A stretch of DNA of 64,000 nucleotides from an uncultured Candidatus Melainabacteria bacterium (GCA_947570135.1 CANOTP010000003.1:24197-88196), one strand, 5' to 3'. Positions 17,037 through 26,546 are shown, counted from the first letter of the stretch. Made by a program: numbers and translations. Notes: a model not told the origin generated them from the sequence alone.

Positions 17037-17618
17037 ATGAACTGGAAAGATTTACCAAAAAAGAAACGGTTGTATTTTATGATTTTCGGTGCAATAGGTG
17101 CCGTTTTAGCCTGGGCGTTTATCACTGCGGGCATTATTACGCATGATTTCAATCGTAAACAATTACAGGTAAACGGTGATGAGCAGGAAGCTATGGTTAA
17201 CGGGGTTATTTTAACCGAGACAAAAGATGACCAAAAGTTCTGGGAAATTTACGGAGAAAACGGTAAATGGGACAGTTCTATGGGGATTGCCCAGCTTAAC
17301 GGTGTTATCGGGAATTTTTATAAGGATAATGAAGTTTCTATGAGTTTTGAATCTTCAAAGGGGACTTATAACTCAAAAGAGGGAAATATTACTCTTTATG
17401 ATGATACTTTTATTGTTTTAAAAGACGGTATAACTCTGAATGCGGACAGACTTTACTGGTATAATTCGCATTCGCCTGTTGTGGCTGAAGGGCATATTAA
17501 GATTCAAAAGGGCAATGAACTTTTATCGACTGCGGATAAAATTACGATAAGCCCTGATTACAACAGTTTTAAAATTGAAGGAAACACTGTTTCAAAAGTT
17601 TATGAGGATAAAAAATAG
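17037..17618 (+). CDS. lptC: LptC-like LPS export protein
   Basis: 193 residues with one N-terminal membrane anchor (YFMIFGAIGAVLAWAFITAG) and then a beta-rich domain of the LptC/OstA fold. LptC is the inner-membrane bitopic member of the Lpt bridge that hands lipopolysaccharide to LptA in the periplasm. lptA starts one base after its stop, which supports the assignment. An extended -10 (TGCTAGAAT) ends 7 bases before the ATG and there is no ribosome-binding site, so the mRNA may be leaderless. Sequence identity to characterised LptC is probably low, as is usual. Confidence 0.8.
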   Translation: MNWKDLPKKKRLYFMIFGAIGAVLAWAFITAGIITHDFNRKQLQVNGDEQEAMVNGVILTETKDDQKFWEIYGENGKWDSSMGIAQLNGVIGNFYKDNEVSMSFESSKGTYNSKEGNITLYDDTFIVLKDGITLNADRLYWYNSHSPVVAEGHIKIQKGNELLSTADKITISPDYNSFKIEGNTVSKVYEDKK

Positions 17619-17619
17619 T

Positions 17620-18594
17620 ATGAAAAAGTTGTTAGTCGGATTAGTATCTTTATTGTTATTAACAGGTTTGGCTGTTTCAGCATCAGACTTGATTATTGAA
17701 TCTAAGACTCAAACATTTAATGAGGCTGACAGTAAGATTAAGTTTAACGGTAATGTAAAGGTTACTGTTGATGATTTGAAGGTTGTAGGCGACAGCGCGG
17801 ATGTTAATGTTACAAAAGACCAAAAACTTGATACTGCGACTTTTTATGATAAACCTTACGCGTTTGAGATAAAGAAAAATAAAAAAAGAGAAGTTAAGGC
17901 AAATATTTTAAAAGTTTCTTTAATTTCAAAGATTATAAGAGCAGAAGGTGACACACAGTCTGTTGTTTTTGAAGGTAAAACTCCTGTTGTTGTAATCAAC
18001 TCGGATGTTCAGGAATACGATACAAAAACAGGCATAATGACTGCAACGGGTGCAGTAACTATGCTTTATAAAGAAATTGAAACTTTTTCTAATCGCGCAG
18101 AAATTACAACGGATAAAAACGGTGATTTGAAAAAACTTGTTTTAATCGGTAACGCTAAAGTTAAACAGGAAAAAAGCGAATCTTATGCTGACAGGTTTGT
18201 GTATGATGCGACAAGCGGAAACTTGACGGCTTACGGTAATACAACATCAACTTCTGTTGCTGATGACGGTTCAAAGTTGGTATTAAAATCAAGCTATCAG
18301 GAATACAATCAGAAAAAATCAATTTTTAATGCAAGCGGAAATGTTCGTATTTGGTATCAGGATTACTATGCAGCAGGTCCGAAAGTTACATTATACCCGG
18401 GGGCAGGTACAAACAAACCTAACGAAGCTTATTTCACGGGCCGTTCAAGTATAACTCAGGGTGTAAGAACGATTTATGCAGATAAAATTAGAATGGTTAT
18501 GAAACCGAAAAGTTTTGATGCTCAAGGAAATACAAGAACCGTTATTAAAAACATCGGTTCAGGTTCTGATGATAATATGACTTTAGGATTGTAG
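17620..18594 (+). CDS. lptA: LptA/OstA-like periplasmic LPS transport protein
   Basis: 324 residues from the ATG at 17620, which gives a signal peptide MKKLLVGLVSLLLLTGLAVS; a longer frame from 17575 would bury it. The mature part is repeated OstA-type beta segments (FNEADSKIKFNGNVKV, EYDTKTGIMTATGAVTM, EYNQKKSIFNASGNVRI), each ending in G-N/A-V. It is longer than E. coli LptA (about 185 residues), indicating extra OstA repeats. It would bridge the periplasm between LptC and the outer-membrane LptD, which is not in this window. Starts one base after lptC. Confidence 0.85.
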   Translation: MKKLLVGLVSLLLLTGLAVSASDLIIESKTQTFNEADSKIKFNGNVKVTVDDLKVVGDSADVNVTKDQKLDTATFYDKPYAFEIKKNKKREVKANILKVSLISKIIRAEGDTQSVVFEGKTPVVVINSDVQEYDTKTGIMTATGAVTMLYKEIETFSNRAEITTDKNGDLKKLVLIGNAKVKQEKSESYADRFVYDATSGNLTAYGNTTSTSVADDGSKLVLKSSYQEYNQKKSIFNASGNVRIWYQDYYAAGPKVTLYPGAGTNKPNEAYFTGRSSITQGVRTIYADKIRMVMKPKSFDAQGNTRTVIKNIGSGSDDNMTLGL

Positions 18595-18609
18595 GGGAAA
18601 TCACAGGTT

Positions 18610-19383
18610 ATGAAAGATAAAATTGATAAAGCGATAGAATGTTTTAAAAATAAAGATTGGAACAGTGCAATCGATTTATTTACATCCGTTCTTGAAGTTG
18701 AAACCGACAGTGCTGAAGTTTATAACAACTTGGGACTTTGTTATGCTAATATCGGGGATGACGAGAAAGCCGAAAAAAATTATTTAAGATGTATTGAGCT
18801 TAACCCTGAACTTGCTCAATGTTATATCAATTTGGTTGACCTTTATTATAAGCAAAGACGTTTGGGTGAAGGAATTAATATTTTATCTTACGCAATTGAT
18901 ATGTTGCCCGATGATATTATTTTCAGGCATTACCTTGCAAGGTTCTATATGGAAGATGCAAAAGGTGATTTAGCGATTGACGAACTTACATATATTTTGG
19001 AACGTCAGCCTGATAATTATGATGCTTATTATGATTTGGCAAAAGTTTATTTTGAGTTTGGAAATTACGATTCTGCTATCGAAAATTTGGAAAATGTTTT
19101 AGAGTACAAGCAGGATAATGAATTAATTTATTATTACCTTGCAGAGGCTTATCAGGCAAATGACGAGATTGATAAGGCTATTTCAAACTTTTTAAAAGCA
19201 ATTGCAACAAATAACAAATTTCCTCCTGCTTATAAAAAAGTTGCAATATTATTTATGGCAAGAGGTGATTATCAAGATGCCGCGGAATATCTGGAAGATT
19301 ATTTGAATCTTGATATAACAGAAGAAGAAAAAGAGAATACAACAAAACTTATTGAAAGATTAAAGAAAAGAGATGAAGCGTAA
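18610..19383 (+). CDS. TPR repeat protein
   Basis: 257 residues made almost wholly of about six to seven tetratricopeptide repeats (for example AEVYNNLGLCYANIGDDEKAEKNYLRCIEL in pieces A-x-x-Y-x-N-L-G). No signal peptide, so cytoplasmic. Such proteins are scaffolds for protein-protein contact; the partner is unknown. It starts 15 bases after lptA and its end overlaps dprA by 11 bases, so it belongs to the lptC-lptA-dprA-topA operon. A role in envelope assembly is possible but not shown. Confidence 0.85.
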   Translation: MKDKIDKAIECFKNKDWNSAIDLFTSVLEVETDSAEVYNNLGLCYANIGDDEKAEKNYLRCIELNPELAQCYINLVDLYYKQRRLGEGINILSYAIDMLPDDIIFRHYLARFYMEDAKGDLAIDELTYILERQPDNYDAYYDLAKVYFEFGNYDSAIENLENVLEYKQDNELIYYYLAEAYQANDEIDKAISNFLKAIATNNKFPPAYKKVAILFMARGDYQDAAEYLEDYLNLDITEEEKENTTKLIERLKKRDEA

Positions 19384-20461
19384 ATACTGGATTGCATTTT
19401 CTTCGATTGAACAGATTGACAGCGTTTTTATACAGAAATTGTATAATCATTTCGGTGATATTGAAAAAGCGTTTAATTGTTCTTTAGATAATTTAAAAAA
19501 TATAGACGGGCTTAGTGCTAAAAAAGCCGAAAAGTTTCTAAATCTAAGAGATAAAGTCGATATAGACAGAACATTTACCGAAGTGGAAACAAGAGGGATA
19601 AATTTTCTGACATTGGAAGATGAAAATTACCCGCAAATGCTTAAAAATATTGATAATCCGCCTGCAGTTTTATATTACAAGGGAAAACTTTTCGAATGTA
19701 ATTTAGAAAAAACCTTAGCCGTTGTAGGTTCAAGAAAAGCAAGTTACAACGGTCGTGAGGATTTGAAAAAACTTTTATCAGGGCTTGCAAATACCGATAT
19801 TTGTATAGTATCGGGCTTAGCCTCTGGTATTGATACGGTAGCTCATACATCAGCCATTGAAAATAACTTAAAAACAATCGGTGTTATTGCAAGTGGTTTT
19901 GATTTTACCTACCCTGCAAGTAATAAAGGCTTATACCAAAATATTGAAAACGGTTACGGCGCTGTTGTAACGGAGTATTATCCGACATTTGAACCGCTAA
20001 AGTTCAGATTCCCGCAGCGAAACAGAATTGTATCGGGTCTTTCTTACGGAACTTTAGTTTCAGAAGCCTCACTAAAAAGCGGAGCCTTGATTACTGCAAA
20101 CTTAACGCTTGAACAAGGCAGAGAACTTATGTGCATCCCGGGGTTAATTTCTAATCCGAATACTCAAGGGATTTATAAGCTTTTGAAAAACGGTGCGACA
20201 TTGGTAACTGAAAGTGATGATATTTTGAATGCTTTAGGCTGGGAGGTTAAAAAAGTCAGTTCGGGTGAACAGCTTACACTTCCTATGATGACGCCTGAGG
20301 AGGAAAAGATTTACCAAGCTCTTGAAGTAGAAGAAAAAGGGTTTGATGAAATGATGATGTTAACGAAATTAAGTGTTGAAAATTTGTTGATGAACTTGAC
20401 AACATTAGAGCTTAAGGGCATAATAAAGCAAGGTGCAGGGGATAGATACAGAAGGGTATAA
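19373..20461 (+). CDS. dprA: DNA processing protein DprA
   Basis: 362 residues, normal length. N-terminal helix-hairpin-helix region (NIDGLSAKKAEKFL), then the Rossmann-fold core with VVGSRKASYNG, VSGLASGIDTVAHT, TIGVIASG, FRFPQRNRIVSGLS and EASLKSGALITA, and a C-terminal winged helix (FDEMMMLTKLSVENLLMNL). DprA binds incoming single-stranded DNA and loads RecA in transformation. It overlaps the TPR gene and is followed 10 bases later by topA, a pairing seen in many bacteria. yifB/comM at 34029 is another competence-linked gene here. Confidence 0.96.
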   Translation: MKRKYWIAFSSIEQIDSVFIQKLYNHFGDIEKAFNCSLDNLKNIDGLSAKKAEKFLNLRDKVDIDRTFTEVETRGINFLTLEDENYPQMLKNIDNPPAVLYYKGKLFECNLEKTLAVVGSRKASYNGREDLKKLLSGLANTDICIVSGLASGIDTVAHTSAIENNLKTIGVIASGFDFTYPASNKGLYQNIENGYGAVVTEYYPTFEPLKFRFPQRNRIVSGLSYGTLVSEASLKSGALITANLTLEQGRELMCIPGLISNPNTQGIYKLLKNGATLVTESDDILNALGWEVKKVSSGEQLTLPMMTPEEEKIYQALEVEEKGFDEMMMLTKLSVENLLMNLTTLELKGIIKQGAGDRYRRV

Positions 20462-20471
20462 GAGAAAATAA

Positions 20472-22790
20472 ATGGCAGAAACAAAGAGTAAAGTAAAAGA
20501 AAAATCATTAGTTATAGTTGAGTCGCCTGCAAAATCAAAGACTATTAAAAAGATTTTGGGCAGCGAGTTTCAAATAGAGGCAAGTTACGGTCATATCAGA
20601 AATTTACCGACAAAAGATTCTGCAACGGATAACTTAGGGTTTGACGTAAATAATAACTTTGAGCCAAAATTTGAGGTAATCCCGGGCAAACAACAGGTCG
20701 TAAAAAAATTAAACGACTTAGCCAAAAAAGTTGATAAAATTTATCTTGCATCCGACCCCGACCGTGAGGGAGAAGCTATTGCGTGGCACGTTCGTCAGGT
20801 TTTAAAAGTTCCTGATGATAAGATATATAGAATTGTATTTAACGAGATTACGCCAAAAGCCGTCAAGCATTCTGTTGCAAACCCGAGAACTATTGATATG
20901 GATATGGTTCAGGCTCAACAAACAAGACAGATTTTGGATAAACTTGTAGGGTTTAAGTTAAGTCCAGTTCTTTGGAAACAAATCGGTAACAGAAACCTTT
21001 CAGCAGGTCGTGTCCAGTCTGTTGCTTTGCGTATGATTTGTGAAAGAGAAGAAGAGATTGAAAAATTTATTCCGCAGGAATACTGGTCAATTCATGCAAA
21101 TTTAGATAAAGACGGAAAGCTTTTTGATGCCGAGTTATCAAAAATTAAAGGTAAAGCGGTTGAAAAAACTATTAAAAATAAAGAAGAAGCTCAAAAAATT
21201 GTTGATTACCTGACAAACCCGCAGTCGCAGTTTGAAGTTGCAAAGGTTACAAAAAAGACAACAAAACGTAAGCCTACAGCACCTTTTATAACATCTACAA
21301 TGCAGCGTGCGGCATCTTCAAAACTTGGTTTTGGGGTTTCAAAAACAATGCAGGTTGCCCAAAAACTTTACGAAGGTATTGAAATTGACGGAACACCTGT
21401 AGGTTTGATTACCTATATGAGAACGGACTCTGTGAGGGTATCAGATGACGCGCAGAATATGGCGCATGATTTTATTTTGCAAAATTACGGCGAAAAATAT
21501 TACCCTGAATCTCCTAATATTTACGCTAAAGGCAAACAAAACGTACAAGACGCGCACGAAGCCATTCGTCCGTCATACCCTGAAAGAACGCCTGACAGTA
21601 TTAAACAGTATCTTGATAACGATCAGTATAAACTTTACAAACTTATTTGGGAAAAATTTATGTCTTCTCAAATGTCACCTGCTGAGATTGCAAATAAAAC
21701 AATCGAAATAAATTCAGGCGATTACACTTTAAGAGCAGGCACAAGTAAGGTTATGTTTGACGGCTTTTTGACTCTTTATAATGATTCGGAAGACGGAGAT
21801 GAGAAAGCTTCTGATGCTAAGATTCCTGATTTGGAAAAAGGTGATAAAGTAGCTTGCCGCAAGGTTGAACCAAAGCAGCACTTCACTCAGCCACCTCCAA
21901 GATATAATGAAGCATCACTTGTTAAAGCCCTAGAAGAATACGGAATCGGTCGTCCGTCAACTTACGCAACGATTATTACCGTAATTCAAACAAGAAAATA
22001 CGTAGAGAAAAAAGACAAAGCACTTCATCCTACACTTCTGGGCAGAACAGTGTCAAAGCAGTTGGTGAGTCAGTTTTCGGATATTATGGATTACAAATTT
22101 ACGGCAGGCATGGAGGCAAAATTAGATAAAATCGCCGAAAAAGAAGCTGTTTGGGTAAAAGTTTTACAGGATTTTTATGCTCCGTTTATGGAAGAAGTTA
22201 ATTCCGTAATGAAAACAGCACAGAAAGTAACAATCGAAACAAAGATTAATTGTCCGAATTGCGGAAAACCGATGCTACTTAGAACAAGCAGAACGGGTTC
22301 ACAATTCTTGGGCTGTTCAGGTTATCCTGATTGCAAAACAACAATGTCAATTAACGTCATGCAGGAAATGGAGGGAGCAAACGAAGAGGGTGCTTCTGAA
22401 AAACCTCAAGAAATCTGTGAAGAAAAATGTGAAAAATGCGGTTCTGATATGATATTTAAGTTAGGACCTTACGGAAAGTATATGGAATGTACAAACGAGG
22501 ATTGTAAGTTTCGTAAACCTTACCGAAAATCAACGGGTGTAACTTGCCCGAAATGCGGAGAAGGCGTAATTGTTGAACGTAAATCAAAACGCGGTACGGT
22601 ATTTTACGGCTGTAACAAGTACCCTGACTGTGATTTTGTACTGTGGAACGAACCGACTGGTGAAACCTGTCCGACTTGCGGAAGCCTTTTAGTTAAAAAG
22701 GTTCTTAAAAAAGGTACAGTAATTTCATGTTCTAATATGAAATGTTCATACAAAAAAGAACCTGAGCAAGAAACCGTTACGGAAGAATAA
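20472..22790 (+). CDS. topA: DNA topoisomerase I
   Basis: 772 residues. Toprim domain: LVIVESPAKSKTIKKIL at the N-terminus and SDPDREGEAIAWH. The active-site tyrosine is in GLITYMRTDSVRVS (about residue 315). Four C4 zinc-ribbon modules follow (CPNCGKPM ... CSGYPDC; CEKCGSDM ... CTNEDC; CPKCGEGV ... CNKYPDC; CPTCGSLL ... CSNMKC). It relaxes negative supercoils behind polymerases. Last gene of the operon with dprA. The second zinc module is the least typical (CTNEDC) but keeps all four cysteines. Confidence 0.98.
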   Translation: MAETKSKVKEKSLVIVESPAKSKTIKKILGSEFQIEASYGHIRNLPTKDSATDNLGFDVNNNFEPKFEVIPGKQQVVKKLNDLAKKVDKIYLASDPDREGEAIAWHVRQVLKVPDDKIYRIVFNEITPKAVKHSVANPRTIDMDMVQAQQTRQILDKLVGFKLSPVLWKQIGNRNLSAGRVQSVALRMICEREEEIEKFIPQEYWSIHANLDKDGKLFDAELSKIKGKAVEKTIKNKEEAQKIVDYLTNPQSQFEVAKVTKKTTKRKPTAPFITSTMQRAASSKLGFGVSKTMQVAQKLYEGIEIDGTPVGLITYMRTDSVRVSDDAQNMAHDFILQNYGEKYYPESPNIYAKGKQNVQDAHEAIRPSYPERTPDSIKQYLDNDQYKLYKLIWEKFMSSQMSPAEIANKTIEINSGDYTLRAGTSKVMFDGFLTLYNDSEDGDEKASDAKIPDLEKGDKVACRKVEPKQHFTQPPPRYNEASLVKALEEYGIGRPSTYATIITVIQTRKYVEKKDKALHPTLLGRTVSKQLVSQFSDIMDYKFTAGMEAKLDKIAEKEAVWVKVLQDFYAPFMEEVNSVMKTAQKVTIETKINCPNCGKPMLLRTSRTGSQFLGCSGYPDCKTTMSINVMQEMEGANEEGASEKPQEICEEKCEKCGSDMIFKLGPYGKYMECTNEDCKFRKPYRKSTGVTCPKCGEGVIVERKSKRGTVFYGCNKYPDCDFVLWNEPTGETCPTCGSLLVKKVLKKGTVISCSNMKCSYKKEPEQETVTEE

Positions 22791-22796
22791 TTGTTG

Positions 22797-23066
22797 TTAG
22801 TGTAAATAGTTCATATTTTGGTTTTGTAAAATGTAGTATGCACATCCCCAGCCTGAAACATCGCCATATTCTTCTTCTGCCATACGAATTGCTTGAGAAA
22901 GTATTGATTGTGTTTCTCTCAAGATAGTTACTGTACGTTTTTCAAAATTACTCTGAATAAGGTTAGGAATTGTCATTGCCGCAACGACTCCGATAATTCC
23001 TAATGTAATCAATACCTCTGCAAGAGTGAATGCGTTGTTTTTAAAATATCTTAACTTGTTAAACAT
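22797..23066 (-). CDS. Truncated type II/IV prepilin-like protein
   Basis: 89 residues. The N-terminus NAFTLAEVLITLGIIGVVAA is a type IV prepilin signal with hydrophobic helix and glutamate at +5 (cleavage before the F). The following helix (RTVTILRETQSILSQAIRMA) is typical, but the protein ends after GWGCAYYILQNQNMNYLH, whereas the relative at 53604 has 254 residues. The stop lies 6 bases from the topA stop, so the gene may have lost its 3' end when the two were brought together. Possibly a small minor pseudopilin. Confidence 0.6.
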   Translation of the reverse strand: MFNKLRYFKNNAFTLAEVLITLGIIGVVAAMTIPNLIQSNFEKRTVTILRETQSILSQAIRMAEEEYGDVSGWGCAYYILQNQNMNYLH

Positions 23067-23142
23067 ATAAATTTATGATTACATTAATTCATTAAATCTT
23101 CAACGAATTTGTATAATTTTAAATATATAAATGGAGTAAATT

Positions 23143-23361
23143 ATGTCAATAATTGTTGAATTAAAAAAAGTATTGCTTGATGTAAATGTCAGTTTGAGCG
23201 AACTGGCACAAACTCTTGGAAAGCGTCTTAATAAACCGTATTCGATGCAGAATCTTTCAAACAAACTGAGGAATGAAACGATTACTCATTGTGAAATGCT
23301 TATTATCGCAGATATTTTGGGTTATGATTTGAAATTTGTAAGAAAAGATGAGAAAAATTAA
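23143..23361 (+). CDS. Small helix-turn-helix protein
   Basis: 72 residues, ATG after AATGGAGTAAATT. The layout VSLSELAQTLGKRLNKPYSM then QNLSNKLRNETITHCEMLII and ADILGYDLKFV is that of a small Cro/XRE-like DNA-binding domain as found in many short bacterial regulators. It stands 58 bases upstream of aroE but aroE has its own promoter. No operator is evident. Target unknown. Confidence 0.65.
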   Translation: MSIIVELKKVLLDVNVSLSELAQTLGKRLNKPYSMQNLSNKLRNETITHCEMLIIADILGYDLKFVRKDEKN

Positions 23362-23368
23362 GTTATAA

Positions 23369-23398
23369 TTGTACAAAATAGGAAAAGTTTTGTATAAT
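23369..23398 (+). promoter_or_regulatory. aroE promoter
   Basis: TTGTAC (23369-23374), 18-base spacer and TATAAT (23393-23398). The start point would fall near 23405, just upstream of the ATG at 23420, which rules out a longer N-terminus from 23369. Confidence 0.6.
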
Positions 23399-23419
23399 GT
23401 GAAAAAAGGGACGAACTTT

Positions 23420-24646
23420 ATGGCTGTTGATAAAATGGAATTGCTAAAGCGTTATAAAGAACTGAAAGCTCAAGGGGTAAGTATTACTCTAATGGAGCTT
23501 AAAAAGCAGTTGGAATCAGAAGAGGGGGTAAATGATTCTGCCCCTCAGCCTGACTCATCCCCTGCTTTTGTCAGCAGTTTTACGCCACAGGTTGAAACTT
23601 CGCAGATTCAACTTCAGCAGGTTACGGAATCCCAAGTTCAGACGCCTCAATATCAGAGTTATCAACAGCAGTTTGAATCTCCTCAGATGTCGGTTTCAGC
23701 TTTTATGCCTGCATCGGAACCGCTTCAACAAGTCCCTTTGCCGCAGTCTGAATCCATGAAATATAGCGGTAATGTATCTGCTTCTCTATCTGAGGAAGAG
23801 CCAAGACTGCAAAAATACGCGCTTATCGGTTATCCTTTAGGGCATTCGCTGTCACGTTTTATTCACGATGCAGGCTTCAAAAGTTTAGGTATGGATTTTA
23901 ACTATGAAATTCTTGAAACCTCCCCTGACAGTCTTGTTGACAGGATTAAGTTTTTAAAATTCAATGGATATTCGGGGTTCAATGTCACAATTCCGTTAAA
24001 GCTTCCTGTGACATTATTTTTGGATGAAGTCGACTCATCAGCCGATATTATTGGGGCGGTTAATACTGTTGTAATCAATCCCGACAAAACCATGAAGGGT
24101 TATAATACTGATGTCATAGGGTTTAGAAAAGCAATCCCAGATGATGTAACACTGGCAGGAAAAGTCGCGGGAGTTCTCGGGACAGGCGGTGCTGCGCGTG
24201 CTGCGATTACGGCACTTGCTCAAAGTCAGGTAAAAGAAATAAAGGTCTATACAAGAAGTATTCCAAATTCTATGGAGTTGATGACGTTTTTACGTTCGAA
24301 GTTTCCTAATGTTGGATTTAATGTTTACCAAATTGAGCGAATAAGGGATTTATCGGATGTTCAGATACTTGTAAATACAACCCCTATCGGAATGCAAGGT
24401 CGTGCCGCTGATTTAACCCCCGTTGAAGAAAATGAGTTAAGAACATTACCGCAAGGAGCTGTTGTTTATGATGTAATTTATAACCCTAAGAAAACGGTTT
24501 TATTAAAACTTGCGCAGAAAAACGGTTACAGAATAATCAATGGTGTTGATATGTTTATTTATCAGGCACTTGCCGCAGAACAAATCTGGACAGGCAGGAC
24601 GCCCGATTTTAAGGATATGAAGATTGCCGCATTGGAAAACTTATAA
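23420..24646 (+). CDS. aroE: Shikimate dehydrogenase with a Q/S/P-rich N-terminal extension
   Basis: 408 residues from the ATG at 23420 (site AAAAAAGGGA). Residues 1-40 form a charged helix (KMELLKRYKELKAQGVSITL), 41-130 are a low-complexity Q/S/P-rich linker, and from about 131 the enzyme begins (YALIGYPLGHSLSRFIHDAG). Substrate residues NVTIPLK (Lys), NTVV and YNTDVIGF, and the NADP loop GTGGAARAA are intact. It reduces 3-dehydroshikimate in aromatic amino-acid synthesis. Usual AroE is about 270 residues, so the first 130 are extra; their role is unknown. A bidirectional terminator separates it from bioB. Confidence 0.95.
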   Translation: MAVDKMELLKRYKELKAQGVSITLMELKKQLESEEGVNDSAPQPDSSPAFVSSFTPQVETSQIQLQQVTESQVQTPQYQSYQQQFESPQMSVSAFMPASEPLQQVPLPQSESMKYSGNVSASLSEEEPRLQKYALIGYPLGHSLSRFIHDAGFKSLGMDFNYEILETSPDSLVDRIKFLKFNGYSGFNVTIPLKLPVTLFLDEVDSSADIIGAVNTVVINPDKTMKGYNTDVIGFRKAIPDDVTLAGKVAGVLGTGGAARAAITALAQSQVKEIKVYTRSIPNSMELMTFLRSKFPNVGFNVYQIERIRDLSDVQILVNTTPIGMQGRAADLTPVEENELRTLPQGAVVYDVIYNPKKTVLLKLAQKNGYRIINGVDMFIYQALAAEQIWTGRTPDFKDMKIAALENL

Positions 24647-24647
24647 T

Positions 24648-24678
24648 AAAAAACCACCGTTGAAACGGTGGTTTTTTA
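24648..24678. terminator. Bidirectional terminator between aroE and bioB
   Basis: AAAAACCACCGTT and AACGGTGGTTTTT form a near-perfect stem with a two-base loop, A-run on one side and T-run on the other. It serves both convergent genes. Confidence 0.9.
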
Positions 24679-24683
24679 TTCGA

Positions 24684-25610
24684 TTATACTATATTTTTTC
24701 CTAATTTATTAAATGTTTCTAAATCATTTTTAATGTCTTGTCCGACTGTGGTTAGGTAATCACCGATTAGGGAACCTTCAACGCAAGTCTTTAAAGCCAG
24801 TTCTTGGTTTTCTTTTGAAAGTCGCATTCTACCTCCTGCGAAGCGTAGTTTTGATTTAGGGTTGGCTATTTTAAAAATCGCCATTGTTCTTAAAATATTT
24901 TCTTCATCAATTTTGTTGTGATAGTTTTCAAACGGGGTTTGGGCAACCGGCATCAATATATTTATAGGAATTGAATTTGGCTGAATTTCTGCAAGTTCCA
25001 TTGCCATTTCAATACGTTGTTCAACGGTTTCTCCCATACCTAAAATTACACCGCAGCAAAGCTCCATACCGTATTTTTTAACAAGTTTGCAGGTATTTAA
25101 TCTGTCATCCCAGCTGTGTGTCGTACAAACTTCAGGATAGTATGAGCGACAAGTGTTTATATTATGGTGAAATCTTTTCAATCCCGCATCTGCCAGTGCT
25201 TTTGCTTGTTCTTCTGTTAAGATTCCTAATGATGCACATGATTGCAGTCCGTCTATATTATTGATTTCTTTAATCATGTCAAGTTCAATATTGAAATCTC
25301 TTCCTTCATCAGGGGTTTTCCCGCTGGTTACTATTGAAAAATGATAAGCGTTATTTTCTTTTGATTCAAGTGCCGCTTTTTTTACAACTTCAATATCCAC
25401 AAGCGGGTGGGTTTGAATATTTGTGCAATAATGTGAACTTTGAGCGCAATATTTGCAGTTCTGAGAACATTTGCCGTTTCTGGCATTTATTAACGAACAA
25501 CATTCTATTTCATTGGTCATATATTGCGATGATTCTTTTAATAATTCTTCAAGCGGTAAGTTATAAAGTCTTAGTAATTCTTCTTTTGTGTAGTTTATTG
25601 TGCTGTTCAT
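24684..25610 (-). CDS. bioB: Biotin synthase
   Basis: 308 residues from the ATG at 25610, which is 7 bases after AGGAGG; a GTG at 25616 is too close to that site. The radical-SAM motif is GKCSQNCKYCAQS, followed by HFSIVTSGKTP, SCASLGILT, HHNINTCRSYYPEVCTTH and GVILGMGET, all typical of BioB, including the cysteines of the second iron-sulfur cluster. It inserts sulfur into dethiobiotin. No other bio gene is in the window, so this is a stand-alone locus, divergent from the nitrilase gene. I see no BirA operator or riboswitch. Confidence 0.97.
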   Translation of the reverse strand: MNSTINYTKEELLRLYNLPLEELLKESSQYMTNEIECCSLINARNGKCSQNCKYCAQSSHYCTNIQTHPLVDIEVVKKAALESKENNAYHFSIVTSGKTPDEGRDFNIELDMIKEINNIDGLQSCASLGILTEEQAKALADAGLKRFHHNINTCRSYYPEVCTTHSWDDRLNTCKLVKKYGMELCCGVILGMGETVEQRIEMAMELAEIQPNSIPINILMPVAQTPFENYHNKIDEENILRTMAIFKIANPKSKLRFAGGRMRLSKENQELALKTCVEGSLIGDYLTTVGQDIKNDLETFNKLGKNIV

Positions 25611-25693
25611 ATCCACGCCTCCTTTAGGTCAATGTATACATTTAATAGTACGTCGGATAATATGTTATGTCAATTTTATGTTAAAATAAATTT

Positions 25694-26506
25694 ATGGCAG
25701 GAATTTTAAACATACAATTTAAACCGACTATCGGTAATAAAGAAATTAATTTGAAAAAAGTTGAGCATTATATTAAGAAAAATGCTGATAAAAAATTGGA
25801 TTTAGTAGTTTTGCCCGAGTTTTTTTCAACAGGTGTTCATCACGAATCTTTTTTGAATGATTATGAAGATGAAAACGGCGGTAATACTATTAAAACGGTT
25901 TGCGAATATGCAAAAAAGTATAACACCAATATTATTGCGGGTACTGTTATTGAAGGGGTGAACGGGAAATTATACAACACATCTTTTGCAATAACCCGAA
26001 ATGGTGAAATCGTTGACAAATACCGTAAAATTCATTTGTTTAACTATATGGGTGGCACGGAAGGTGACAGAATAACAGCAGGTGACAGGTTAGTTGTTGT
26101 TGATTTTGACTTTGGAAAGGTTGGTTTAGCGATTTGTTTTGATATGCGATACCCACTGCATTACAAAAAACTTGTTCAAATGGGGGCTGAAATTATTGTG
26201 CTGCCTACAGCTTGGATTGTACCGAACGAAGTATATGATGATTTAGAATCACGTAAATTTGCGGTAACTACGTGGGAAGCTATGAATAAAACCCGTGCAT
26301 ATGATAATTTGGTTTATCTTGTTTCTTGTAATCAATGTGGTAGAGCTACTGATACAATGAGCGGGCTTGGGTCTTCAATGATTGTAGCGCCGACTTCTCA
26401 GGTTTTGGCTGATGCTAAAGATGAACAATGTGCAATTTTTGCAGATGTTGATTTAGAAGTCGTCAAATATTATAAATCAGTTTATCCGATTGCAAATATT
26501 GACTAA
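25694..26506 (+). CDS. Carbon-nitrogen hydrolase (nitrilase superfamily)
   Basis: 270 residues with the Glu-Lys-Cys triad in context: LVVLPEFFSTG (Glu), DKYRKIHLF (Lys) and VGLAICFDMRYP (Cys). Members cleave amide C-N bonds, for example omega-amidase or N-carbamoyl hydrolases; the exact substrate cannot be read from sequence. Cytoplasmic. TAAAAT preceded by TG ends 6 bases before the ATG and there is no ribosome-binding site, so the transcript is probably leaderless. Confidence 0.9.
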   Translation: MAGILNIQFKPTIGNKEINLKKVEHYIKKNADKKLDLVVLPEFFSTGVHHESFLNDYEDENGGNTIKTVCEYAKKYNTNIIAGTVIEGVNGKLYNTSFAITRNGEIVDKYRKIHLFNYMGGTEGDRITAGDRLVVVDFDFGKVGLAICFDMRYPLHYKKLVQMGAEIIVLPTAWIVPNEVYDDLESRKFAVTTWEAMNKTRAYDNLVYLVSCNQCGRATDTMSGLGSSMIVAPTSQVLADAKDEQCAIFADVDLEVVKYYKSVYPIANID

Positions 26507-26546
26507 GAGGTAAATATATGATGTTGGTAAGTTTGTCAAAGAGTTC

